This document shows, piece after piece, positions 1-7,947 of a DNA stretch of 56,206 bases. Under the pieces are notes generated by a model, which saw nothing but the letters and a program-made list of their open reading frames with translations, had not been told where the DNA came from and did no database searches. The translations under genes were made by a program, and so were the position numbers. Each line of letters starts with the position of its first letter. The stretch's first letter is position 1. This DNA is from an uncultured Eubacteriales bacterium (GTDB taxonomy: Bacteria > Bacillota > Clostridia > Oscillospirales > CAG-272). The stretch covers positions 1 to 56,206 of the forward strand of contig CAKRQU010000011.1 in the NCBI GenBank assembly GCA_934394585.1, read 5' to 3'.

Positions 1-500
1 CACGCCGAAAGTTTAGCTATACTTCCCACTATAGGCTAAACTCCGACTACGCGAGCATGGCTTGATGGACATCGAGTCGGGGCGGATAAAGTTCTGACTT
101 GAGCAAACTAAATTCCGTGTTAAGCGGGGGTCTGAACCGTGCTTCCGGTTTAGTCTATGGTCGGACTGTCGGGCAGTATGTTCGCACGAGTCGCCGCGAG
201 GCGACAGAAGGTGTTTAAAAGAGGAAAGCGTTCCTCTTTTTGACTTTTGGTACTTTTGGTCACGCAAAAGTACACCCCGTTCTCCTGTGGGAGAAAAACT
301 AACTTTTCCTGCGCTTTTGTAAAAAGCGCGACCGTACCTCGGGCGACCGCAGTCGCCCGCCCCCTCTTGGCAAAGAGCAACATTTTTTGTACTTTTTCTC
401 ACGAAAAAGTACGCCCTCTCACGTCCCGCAGGGACAAAAGAGCAAGGGCGACCACCGTCGCCCTATTTTTGTGCTTTCATGAAAAGCGCTACAACAAGTC
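1..500 (+). repeat. Dispersed hairpin-rich element, copy 1 (cut by window start)
   Basis: This stretch has no credible gene. It is a copy of an element that recurs at 7044-7898 (inverted), 24876-25593 and 55971-56206. Read on the plus strand it contains core module A (about 20-100), core module B (about 117-210) and then the hairpin-rich end module (about 221-480). The end module is a chain of short inverted repeats, such as the arms around 350 that begin CGGGCGAC and end GTCGCCCG. Core hairpins visible here are 60-77, 132-153 and 190-205, the last with a GCGA tetraloop. The left part of the element lies outside the window. An open frame running through it into the GH13 gene is accidental. 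Confidence 0.85.
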
Positions 501-525
501 TTTTATTATTTTTTCGGAGAATTTT

Positions 526-2448
526 ATGTCTGAATTTGCTTATTACGGGCGCAGCAGAACATTGCAGACGCTTTGCATAATAGAAAACAAAGTGCCTCGG
601 CGCATATTCCGCGGGGCGGCAAAATACGGCGAAACGGTGCGTTTTTCCGCAAAACTGCCTTTTGACGCATACTCCGCGCGGCTGGAAATATATCGCGATG
701 ACGACGGCACGCGCATATTCAGGGATATGCGCGCTTTCGGCGAAAACGAATTTGCGACGGATATATCTACAGATACGCTTTGCGGTGAGGAAGGCGGGCT
801 TTTTTACTACGCATATCATTTTTCCACGGTTTGCGGCGAGCGCGATCTGCTTTGCGATTTCTGCAGCATGGAGGAAAAGATAAGCGAGCCGCACGGCGAC
901 GGAAAGGATTTTTTCCAGTTTACCGTTTACAGAAAAAGACAAACCTCGCCTGACTGGTTTCGCGGCGGCGTGATGTATCATATTTTCGTGGACAGATTTT
1001 TTTCTGCGGGAGATAATCCCGTGAGAGCGGACGCGAGAAAGATAAACGACTGGGAAAACGGCATGCCCGAATATCCCGCATATCCGGGAGCTTATCTGGA
1101 AAACAACGAATTTTTCGGCGGCGATTTGCAGGGCGTTGCTGCAAAGCTGGATTATATCGCTTCGCTCGGCGTGAATACGATATATCTCAGCCCGATATTT
1201 GAGGCTTATTCAAACCACAAATACGATACGGGCGATTACATGAGCGTGGACAAAATGTTCGGCGGCGACAAAGCTTTTTCGGAGCTTATCCTCGAAGCGC
1301 GGAAACGCGGAATGCACGTTATTCTGGATGGCGTTTTCAACCATACGGGAAATGACAGCATTTATTTCAATGCAAAGGGCAGATATCCCGGAAAAGGCGC
1401 TTATCAGTCGCCAAAGTCACCGTATTTTCCATGGTATGATTTTAAAAATTACCCCGACGATTACGAATGCTGGTGGGGCATAAAAATATTGCCGCGCGTG
1501 AAAAGCGACGAGCCGTCGTATAAAAGCTTCCTTTTTTCGGAGGGCGGCGTGATACGCAAATATCTCGGCGAAGGCATATCGGGCTGGCGGCTCGATGTGG
1601 CGGATGAGTTTTCCGATGAATTTTTGTCCTGCCTCAGCGCGGCGGCAAGGGAAGAGCGAGCCGATTCCATAGTGATAGGCGAGGTCTGGGAGGACGCTTC
1701 AAATAAGATTTCCTACTCAAAACGCAAAAAATATTTCCGCGGCGATGAGCTGGACAGCGTGATGAATTATCCGATGAAAAATGCCGTCATAGCTTATATA
1801 AGGGACGGCAACGCGGATTATCTGAAATCCGAGGCAAAGCGGATATATACAAATTATCCGAAAGAAACGGCGGATCTGCTGATGAATTTCCTCGGCACTC
1901 ATGATACCGTGCGCGCGATAACGGCGCTGGGCGGCGTTTCCCCCGAGGGAAAGAGCAATGATGAATTGGCCCACCTGAAAATGACCGATGAGGAATATGC
2001 CGCGGCAAAGAAAAAACTGATGCTGGCATATTTTATTACTTCGGTACTGCCCGGTGTGCCGTGCATTTACTATGGCGATGAAGCCGGCATGCAGGGTTAT
2101 TCCGACCCGATGAACCGTATGCCTTATCCATGGGGCAGGGAGGATGAAGAAATACTCGATTTTTACCGCACTGTGGGCAAAATACGCCGCGAAAACGATA
2201 TTTTTGCGGACGGTGAATTTTATATTGCCTTTGCCGATGCGGATGTCGCCGTATTTATCCGCGAAAAAGGCGCGAAGCGCGTGGCAGCTGTGGTAAACCG
2301 CAGCGAAAAAGCGCACAAAGTGGTCACGGAATACAGAGCGCGTGAGCGTTTCTCCGGCAAAAGAGGCGAATATTTCGACCTTGCGCCATGCGGCGTGCTG
2401 CTACTGGAAATAATCGGCGGACTGGAAATAAAAGAGGCGGCAATATGA
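526..2448 (+). CDS. GH13 family alpha-amylase / neopullulanase-like glycoside hydrolase
   Basis: A 640-residue enzyme expected to hydrolyse alpha-1,4 (and possibly alpha-1,6) glucosidic bonds in maltodextrin- or pullulan-like oligosaccharides. The GH13 motifs appear in order: VILDGVFNHTG (region I), GWRLDVADE with the likely nucleophile D357, VIGEVWED with the likely acid/base E386, and GTHDT with the transition-state stabiliser D460. The first ~140 residues look like the N-terminal beta-sandwich of neopullulanases and cyclomaltodextrinases. There is no signal peptide, so it is probably cytoplasmic. The open frame extends upstream to 247, but that part is translated repeat. The ATG at 526 follows CGGAGA at 515-520 and begins the conserved protein. 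It overlaps the next gene by 4 bases and is the first gene of a glycan-degrading operon. The exact substrate cannot be told from sequence alone. Confidence 0.88.
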   Translation: MSEFAYYGRSRTLQTLCIIENKVPRRIFRGAAKYGETVRFSAKLPFDAYSARLEIYRDDDGTRIFRDMRAFGENEFATDISTDTLCGEEGGLFYYAYHFSTVCGERDLLCDFCSMEEKISEPHGDGKDFFQFTVYRKRQTSPDWFRGGVMYHIFVDRFFSAGDNPVRADARKINDWENGMPEYPAYPGAYLENNEFFGGDLQGVAAKLDYIASLGVNTIYLSPIFEAYSNHKYDTGDYMSVDKMFGGDKAFSELILEARKRGMHVILDGVFNHTGNDSIYFNAKGRYPGKGAYQSPKSPYFPWYDFKNYPDDYECWWGIKILPRVKSDEPSYKSFLFSEGGVIRKYLGEGISGWRLDVADEFSDEFLSCLSAAAREERADSIVIGEVWEDASNKISYSKRKKYFRGDELDSVMNYPMKNAVIAYIRDGNADYLKSEAKRIYTNYPKETADLLMNFLGTHDTVRAITALGGVSPEGKSNDELAHLKMTDEEYAAAKKKLMLAYFITSVLPGVPCIYYGDEAGMQGYSDPMNRMPYPWGREDEEILDFYRTVGKIRRENDIFADGEFYIAFADADVAVFIREKGAKRVAAVVNRSEKAHKVVTEYRARERFSGKRGEYFDLAPCGVLLLEIIGGLEIKEAAI

Positions 2449-2762
2449 AAAAAGCCGCGCTGATTTTTCCGCTTTGTTTTGTACTTGCGCTGTGCTCCTG
2501 CGGAAAGCCGATGAAGCTTTTCACGGGAAGCGACGCCGTACCGACGTATGCGGAGTTTCCCGCGGGAACCGAGGTTATCGTGATGAATAAATCCTCGGTG
2601 CGCATTCACAGGGGCGATTGCCGCTATGCGACGAAAATTCCCGCGGAAAACAGAATAATAACAGAGTATAAATATATTGACTATTTCCTCGAGAGAGGTT
2701 ATAATAAATGCAAAGTATGCTTTACGGAAATTACCGACGAAAGCAATATTCCGGAGGATTGA
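2445..2762 (+). CDS. Small putative lipoprotein with a Cys/His (Ada-like) metal-binding module
   Basis: A 105-residue protein starting at an ATG that overlaps the GH13 stop (ATGA), with AGAGGCGG just upstream. Residues 1-18 form a lipoprotein-type signal: MKK, a hydrophobic stretch, then LCSC as a somewhat atypical lipobox. The C-terminal half has the spaced pattern His...CRYA...GYNKCKVC. This resembles the small metal-binding modules seen in Ada-type domains and at the C-terminus of some secreted nuclease-like proteins. It is probably anchored on the outer face of the membrane. Its role in a glycan operon is unknown; metal binding is inferred from the Cys/His spacing only. Confidence 0.7.
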   Translation: MKKAALIFPLCFVLALCSCGKPMKLFTGSDAVPTYAEFPAGTEVIVMNKSSVRIHRGDCRYATKIPAENRIITEYKYIDYFLERGYNKCKVCFTEITDESNIPED

Positions 2763-2764
2763 AA

Positions 2765-4999
2765 ATGAATTTCAGAGAATTTGACATTGGCGGCAAAAAG
2801 CTCAGAATATCCGTTTTTTCGGATAATGCGGTGAGAATAAGAATAAGCGACGAATTCAAACCGACTTATTTCGAAAAATACAATATTTACAATAAGCCCG
2901 ATGAAAACGCGGGTGAGCTTATCGAAAACGGCGTAAAGGCGGGCGGACTCGCCGTAACTTACGAAAACGGCGTAATAACGATGAAAAGTCCGCGCTTTGA
3001 ACGCAAAATAAGCCTCGACAACAGCGACGTTGCTGCAAAATCAAAGCTTTTCAACGAGAAGCTGACGGATTTTCGTCCCGAAAGAAAGAAAATAGTGGGC
3101 GATACATCCGAGGATGAGGCTATCGAATATGTTAATTTTGAAAAAGATCCGAAATATATCACTATAAAAACCGAGGGCGAAATTTTTTACGGTCTTGGCG
3201 AAAGCAATACGGACAGGATAGTGCTGAACGGCAGAACATATCTCGAAAGAGTAATATATGTCCGCTCCGAGATAGTCATACCTTTCCTTATGACAAAAGC
3301 GGGCTACGGTGTGCTCTGTAATTCCACGCTGTGGCACGGGGTAGACGTATGCGATGAAAACAAAAACGAAATATGCTGGTTTCTGCCCGACGGCGAGATA
3401 GATTTCTTCCTTTTCGCGGGTGACAGCCTGAAAGCCGTGCTCGAACGCTTTACTTATGTCACGGGCAGACCGATGATCCTGCCGAAATGGGGCTATGGTC
3501 TTACTTTTATCGACCAGTACAATGCCGACCAGTTTGAGGTAATGCGCAATGCGGCACAGTTCCGCGAGAAAAAAATCCCCTGTGATACATTCAGCCTTGA
3601 GCCGGGATGGATGGGCGGATATGATTTCACCACGCAGAAAAAATGGTATACTCAGCGCTTTTATATCTGCGACTGGATGCGCCGCACCGAGGAGGAGTTT
3701 GCCGCGCACACGCCGCGCGAACGTCAGTTTACCACGGCGCTGAACAGATACGGCTTCAAACTGCTTCTCTGGCTCTGCTGCAAATATGATTTTACGGCAA
3801 ATCAGGAAAACCGCGCGGGAAATCCCACCGATTTCGGCATAGAGCCGTGGTTCAAACATCTGAAGTCATTTGTCTGCGACGGCGCTTCCGGTTTTAAAAT
3901 GGACCCCTGCAAGGTGGTAGATACGGCGACGGAAACGCGCGTTTATGCAAACGGCGAGGGCGAGCCTTATATGCACAGCCTGCAATGCACGCTTTACGGC
4001 AAGGAAATGTATGAGGGCTACAGCGAATATACGGGTCTGCGCCCCATGCATCACATGAGCGGCGGCTATACGAGTATGTCCCGCTACAGCGCCACCACTA
4101 CGGGAGATTCCGGCGGCAAGCATAAAACTCTCGTATGGATACTCAACAGCGGGCTTTCCGGTATGTCGAATATCACGTGCGATATGGATATTTTCGCAAA
4201 GCATACGATACATTACTGTTTCTTTACGGCTTGGTGCCAGCTGAACAGCTGGTCGGGCTACAGCCATCCCTGGTGGGCGGGCGACGAGCTGGAAGCTATT
4301 TTCACATATTATGACAGACTCAGATATCGCCTGCTTCCGTATATCTATTCCGCGGCTATAGAATCGCATATCAGCGGTACGCCTGTGGTTCGCGCCATGC
4401 CGATGGAATATGAGGACAAAGCGCTCGAAAACGCTACATGCGAGTATATGTTCGGCGACAATATGCTCGTCGGTTCTTTCTCGGATAAGATATATCTGCC
4501 CGCGGGCGAGGTATGGATAAATGCATGGAACGGCGAGCTTGTCGCAGGCGGCAGAGAAGTTGATACAGATGTGCCCGAAAACAGAGGCGGACCGCTCTAT
4601 ATCAAAGGCGGCGCCGTTATTCCCACGCAGGCGGATAAACAGTTTACCGATTGCAAGGATGATGAGCATCTCACTCTCGAAATTTATCCCGTGGAGGCTT
4701 GCAATACGTCATACACGCTTTACGAGGACGACGGCAGAACTCAGGCTTATCTCAAAGGCGAGCGCGCGAAAACAGAATTCACACTCCGCATGATGTGCGG
4801 CAAAGCGATACTCACGATAGGGGAGCGCGAAGGCTTTTTCGACGGTATGTGCAGCGAGAGAAAATACGGCATAAAGGCTTATGCCGTGACAGCACCGAAG
4901 GCTGCTTATGCCGACGGCAAGGCAGTGGATTTTGCTTATGCCGACGGTTTCGTTTCGTTTGAAGCGGGCACGGCACGTGAAGTTATAATAGAATTCTGA
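2765..4999 (+). CDS. GH31 family alpha-glucosidase / alpha-xylosidase-like enzyme
   Basis: A 744-residue glycoside hydrolase of family 31, which releases alpha-linked sugars from non-reducing ends. The N-terminal ~220 residues are the beta-sandwich domain typical of the family, followed by the (beta/alpha)8 barrel beginning near PKWGYGLTF. The likely nucleophile is D380 in the FKMDPC segment, and the likely acid/base is D448 in TTTGDSGG. The start at 2765 follows GGAGG at 2754-2758; an upstream extension in the same frame overlaps the lipoprotein gene and is rejected. No signal peptide is seen, so the enzyme is probably intracellular. It lies 2 bases after the lipoprotein gene and 19 bases before the GH29 gene in the same operon. 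Whether it cleaves glucose, xylose or another sugar is undetermined. Confidence 0.88.
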   Translation: MNFREFDIGGKKLRISVFSDNAVRIRISDEFKPTYFEKYNIYNKPDENAGELIENGVKAGGLAVTYENGVITMKSPRFERKISLDNSDVAAKSKLFNEKLTDFRPERKKIVGDTSEDEAIEYVNFEKDPKYITIKTEGEIFYGLGESNTDRIVLNGRTYLERVIYVRSEIVIPFLMTKAGYGVLCNSTLWHGVDVCDENKNEICWFLPDGEIDFFLFAGDSLKAVLERFTYVTGRPMILPKWGYGLTFIDQYNADQFEVMRNAAQFREKKIPCDTFSLEPGWMGGYDFTTQKKWYTQRFYICDWMRRTEEEFAAHTPRERQFTTALNRYGFKLLLWLCCKYDFTANQENRAGNPTDFGIEPWFKHLKSFVCDGASGFKMDPCKVVDTATETRVYANGEGEPYMHSLQCTLYGKEMYEGYSEYTGLRPMHHMSGGYTSMSRYSATTTGDSGGKHKTLVWILNSGLSGMSNITCDMDIFAKHTIHYCFFTAWCQLNSWSGYSHPWWAGDELEAIFTYYDRLRYRLLPYIYSAAIESHISGTPVVRAMPMEYEDKALENATCEYMFGDNMLVGSFSDKIYLPAGEVWINAWNGELVAGGREVDTDVPENRGGPLYIKGGAVIPTQADKQFTDCKDDEHLTLEIYPVEACNTSYTLYEDDGRTQAYLKGERAKTEFTLRMMCGKAILTIGEREGFFDGMCSERKYGIKAYAVTAPKAAYADGKAVDFAYADGFVSFEAGTAREVIIEF

Positions 5000-5018
5000 A
5001 AAAACAGGGGATAAGATA

Positions 5019-6323
5019 ATGGAACTTATTTCAAGACCCGAGTATGACAGATTTGCTGCGGCAGACAGAGAAAAAAGACTGCAGTGGTTTAAGGAAGCGC
5101 GGTTTGGCATGTTCATACATTACAGCCTTTTTTCGCAGTGCGAAACCGGCGAATGGTGCATGTATCAGCAGGACTACACAAAGGCGGAATATGAAGAATT
5201 TGCAAAGACTTTCGCCCCGAAGGAAGGCTGTGCCGATGAATGGTGCGCTCTCGCAAAGAAGGCAGGCGCAAAGTATGCCGTACTCACAACTCGTCACCAC
5301 GAGGGTTTTTCTCTCTGGAAATCAGATGTGAATCCGTATAATTCATATAATTATTGCGGTCGTGATATTGTCCGCGAATTTGTTGATGCCTGCCGTAAAT
5401 ACGGTCTGCGCATAGGACTTTATTCGTCGCTCATGGACTGGCATCATCCCGATGGCTGGAAATGCGCTTTTGATCCCGAGGCAAGAAGAAGATTTCTTGA
5501 TTATATCGAGGCTCTCAATGTGGAGCTTCTTTCAAACTACGGCAAGATAGACATTCTTTGGTATGATATGCCTTACCCCATGACAAGCAGTGAGGGCTGG
5601 GATTCGGCAAACCGCAACTACAGATTGCGAAAACTTCAGCCCGATATTCTGATAAACAACAGAAGCAAGATGCAAGAGGATTTTCTCACTCCCGAGGAGA
5701 GAGTAAATCCTGCCGACGGTGCATATTGGGAAGCCTGCATGACTTTCAACGGAATTTCATGGGGATATCTCGATGCAGAGCAGGTAAAGCCATATTCATA
5801 TACACCCCAGCAGATAATCCGTATGCTCAATACATGCACGGCAGGCGGAGGCAATCTTCTGCTCAATATAGGACCGAAAGCAGACGGAAGCATTCCCGGG
5901 GAAGCCGTAAAGCCGTTGGAAACTGTAGGTGACTGGCTTGCCGAAAACGGTGAGGCTGTCTATGGCGAAAAGGCGATAGTGGGCAACAATCTTGGCGGAT
6001 GTGCGTTGAATGTACCCAGTGCAAGTCCCGATTGCACGAAAATTTACATTTGGAACAGAATATGGAAGAGCGGAGAGCTTCGGCTTGGCGGTTATATGGA
6101 TGCGCCAAAATCCGTCACGGTTCTTGCAACCGGAGAAAAAATAGATTTCGAGATGGACGGACATCGCATCATATTGAAAAATCTTCCGGAAAAATCGTTT
6201 GACAGACATGCAAATATAACAGTGCTGAAAATGGAATTTGATAAAAGTCCCCGTTGTCGCAGCGGCAGTTATTATCCGCAGATGCGTGGCGGCGAAAATG
6301 TAGCGGGCGATTTGGTGCAGTGA
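5019..6323 (+). CDS. GH29 family alpha-L-fucosidase
   Basis: A 434-residue retaining fucosidase-like enzyme. The family signature runs from the N-terminus: WFKEARFGMFIHYSLFS, then TTRHHEGFSLWKS, and the nucleophile region IDILWYDMP with likely nucleophile D183. The stretch LNIGPKADGSIP, typical of GH29, follows near residues 285-297. The length matches bacterial members without extra carbohydrate-binding domains. No signal peptide is visible, implying action on imported fucosylated oligosaccharides in the cytoplasm. ATG 5019 is preceded by CAGGGG. Its neighbours (GH13, GH31) suggest that a mixed alpha-linked or host-type glycan is processed; a nahK gene near 54.9 kb fits with use of hexosamine-containing glycans but is not linked. 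Confidence 0.9.
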   Translation: MELISRPEYDRFAAADREKRLQWFKEARFGMFIHYSLFSQCETGEWCMYQQDYTKAEYEEFAKTFAPKEGCADEWCALAKKAGAKYAVLTTRHHEGFSLWKSDVNPYNSYNYCGRDIVREFVDACRKYGLRIGLYSSLMDWHHPDGWKCAFDPEARRRFLDYIEALNVELLSNYGKIDILWYDMPYPMTSSEGWDSANRNYRLRKLQPDILINNRSKMQEDFLTPEERVNPADGAYWEACMTFNGISWGYLDAEQVKPYSYTPQQIIRMLNTCTAGGGNLLLNIGPKADGSIPGEAVKPLETVGDWLAENGEAVYGEKAIVGNNLGGCALNVPSASPDCTKIYIWNRIWKSGELRLGGYMDAPKSVTVLATGEKIDFEMDGHRIILKNLPEKSFDRHANITVLKMEFDKSPRCRSGSYYPQMRGGENVAGDLVQ

Positions 6324-6324
6324 T

Positions 6325-6996
6325 ATGTTTGAAACGGAAATAGAAAAGCTGCTCACCGAAAAGGGCGCAAATCTCGTGGGTTTTTCCGCGCTCGGCGAAA
6401 GCTTATGCGATATGTTTCCGCAATACGGCTATGCCGTTACGATAGTGCGTAAGCTTGCGGATGCCGTGGTGGAAACGATAGACGGCAGACCGACGATGTC
6501 GTATTTTCAGCATTATCGCATAACAAATACGAAGCTTGATCTGCTCGCCCTCGATGCGATAGATTTTATAGAAAGCAAAGGCTATCGCGCATTGCCCATT
6601 GCCGCATCGCAGAGTACAAATGATAAAAAAGAGGAATACAGGGGCATTTTCCCGCACAAAACGGGTGCAGTGCTCTCGGGGCTTGGTTTTATAGGGAAAA
6701 ACGCGCTTTTGATAACGCCCGAATACGGCTCGAAAGTGCGTCTTGCCACGGTGCTCACCGATATGCCGCTCGAATGTACAAAAGAGAAATTGCCATGTCT
6801 TTGCGGCGGCTGTACGATTTGCCGCGATGCCTGCCCCGCGGGCGCGATATCCGGCGAAATATACGTTTCGGGTGCGCCGCGCGATACGATTTTCGATGCG
6901 AAAAAATGCTCGGAGCACATGAAAACCTACAAGGATATCGGCAGGGGCGCGGTTTGCGGTATCTGCATGAGCGTCTGTCCGTACAATAAATTATAA
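6325..6996 (+). CDS. QueG-like 4Fe-4S double-cluster protein
   Basis: A 223-residue iron-sulfur protein related to the C-terminal part of epoxyqueuosine reductase. It has two ferredoxin-like cysteine groups: C160-x2-C163-x2-C166-x3-C170-Pro, and C211-x2-C214-x3-C218-Pro, with C195 before the second. A segment TGAVLSGLGFIGKNALLI matches the conserved GLGWIGKN-type loop of the family. It is shorter than full-length QueG (about 300-380 residues), so annotation as an authentic tRNA-modifying enzyme is uncertain; an alternative is an uncharacterised redox or cobalamin-binding relative. It starts 1 base after the fucosidase stop and is followed by an intrinsic terminator. A second, closer QueG-like protein is at 39578-40405. 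Confidence 0.75.
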   Translation: MFETEIEKLLTEKGANLVGFSALGESLCDMFPQYGYAVTIVRKLADAVVETIDGRPTMSYFQHYRITNTKLDLLALDAIDFIESKGYRALPIAASQSTNDKKEEYRGIFPHKTGAVLSGLGFIGKNALLITPEYGSKVRLATVLTDMPLECTKEKLPCLCGGCTICRDACPAGAISGEIYVSGAPRDTIFDAKKCSEHMKTYKDIGRGAVCGICMSVCPYNKL

Positions 6997-6999
6997 ATG

Positions 7000-7043
7000 A
7001 AAACTCCCGTGATGTCGCAAAGATGCGACAGCGGGAGTTTTTT
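7000..7043 (+). terminator. Intrinsic terminator after the glycan operon
   Basis: A long hairpin with outer arms AAACTCCCG and CGGGAGTTT and inner arms TGTCGCA and TGCGACA, followed by a T-tract. It lies directly after the QueG-like gene at the left edge of repeat copy 2. Confidence 0.88.
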
Positions 7044-7898
7044 CTTTGCGCAAAGAGGGGGCGGCGCTTTTTGTAAAAGCGCTGGAAAAGTTACTTTGTC
7101 CCCCGCGAGTGGACGAAGGTGTACTTTTCTATGAAGAAAAGTACCAAAAGTCAAAAAGAGGAAGGCAACTCCTGTCTCGGCGACGCCGACACACACGCTG
7201 CGCGTATGTGTCAATTCCTCTTTTGAACTCTTTCTCTGTCGCCTCGCGGCGACCGGTGCGAACATACTGCCCCGACAGTCCGACTGTAGACCAAACCGGA
7301 AGTATGGTTCAGACCCCCGCTTAACTCGGACTTTTGCCCTGTGCAGATTTTAGCCTTAGCTGCCCCGTTTCGATGTCCATCGAGCCATGCTCGCTCCGTC
7401 GGAGTTTAGTCTATAGTGGGAAGTGTAGCTGAACTTTCGGCGTGGCACCACCCGCCCCGTCGAATCTGCTTGCTTTTTGCGGCGTACTTTGTTCGCACGC
7501 GCGGTATGGCTGATGATGCGCGAAAGAGATAGACAAAAATATTTTTGATGTGCCATCTATAGCACTTACTTGCCGCGCATTGCTTCCCGCGGCTAACTCG
7601 ACGGGGTGCGAGGTAGTTTGCAAAGGAGGGCGAGGAGCCTTCCTTTGATGACTTTTGGTACTTTTCTTCACAGAAAAGTACACCCCGTTCTCCTGTGAGG
7701 AGAAAAGTAACTTTCCCGCGCTTTTGTGAAAAGCGCGACCCCGTCCACGGGCGACCGTAGTCGCCCGCCCCCCCTCTTGGCAAAGAGAAACTTTCTTTTG
7801 GCACTTTTCTACATAGAAAAGTACACCCCGTTCTCCTGTGAGGAGAAAAGTAACTTTTTGCGCTTTTTATAAAAGCGCCCCACTGTTTCTCCCGCGGT
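7044..7898 (-). repeat. Dispersed hairpin-rich element, copy 2 (complete, inverted)
   Basis: About 850 bases with no convincing gene. Both ends carry related hairpin-rich modules in opposite orientation (about 7060-7170 and 7640-7860). Between them, read on the minus strand, are module F (about 7440-7650), module A (about 7360-7440) and module B (about 7225-7325), the same order as in copy 3. The 40 bases at 7613-7652 are identical, inverted, to 25038-25077 and 56167-56206. Conserved core hairpins on the minus strand are at 7368-7385 and 7238-7253 (GCGA loop). A side module at about 7173-7220, rich in CG dinucleotides, matches 25469-25512 inverted. Confidence 0.88.
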
Positions 7899-7902
7899 AG
7901 AA

Positions 7903-7941
7903 AAAACAAAAGCCGTCGGCAGCGCCGACGGCTTTTGTTTT
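7903..7941 (-). terminator. Perfect 18-bp hairpin terminator of the M6 peptidase gene
   Basis: Arms 7903-7920 and 7924-7941 are exact reverse complements around a 3-base loop. They begin with A-rich and end with T-rich tracts, so the hairpin can work in both directions. It lies 6 bases after the stop of the minus-strand peptidase gene and separates it from repeat copy 2. Confidence 0.92.
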
Positions 7942-7947
7942 TTATTT

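Noticed and set aside
247..525. N-terminal extension of the GH13 gene in the same open frame
   Set aside because: It is translated repeat sequence; the ATG at 526 has a ribosome site and begins the conserved protein.
1..525. Short regularly recurring hairpins as a CRISPR array
   Set aside because: The recurring units vary in sequence and spacing and there are no uniform direct repeats with unique spacers.
7046..7324. Open frames inside repeat copies (also 7406-8077 minus, 24878-25309, 25425-25790)
   Set aside because: They follow the repeat modules, differ between copies by frameshifts, and lack ribosome sites and protein-like composition.
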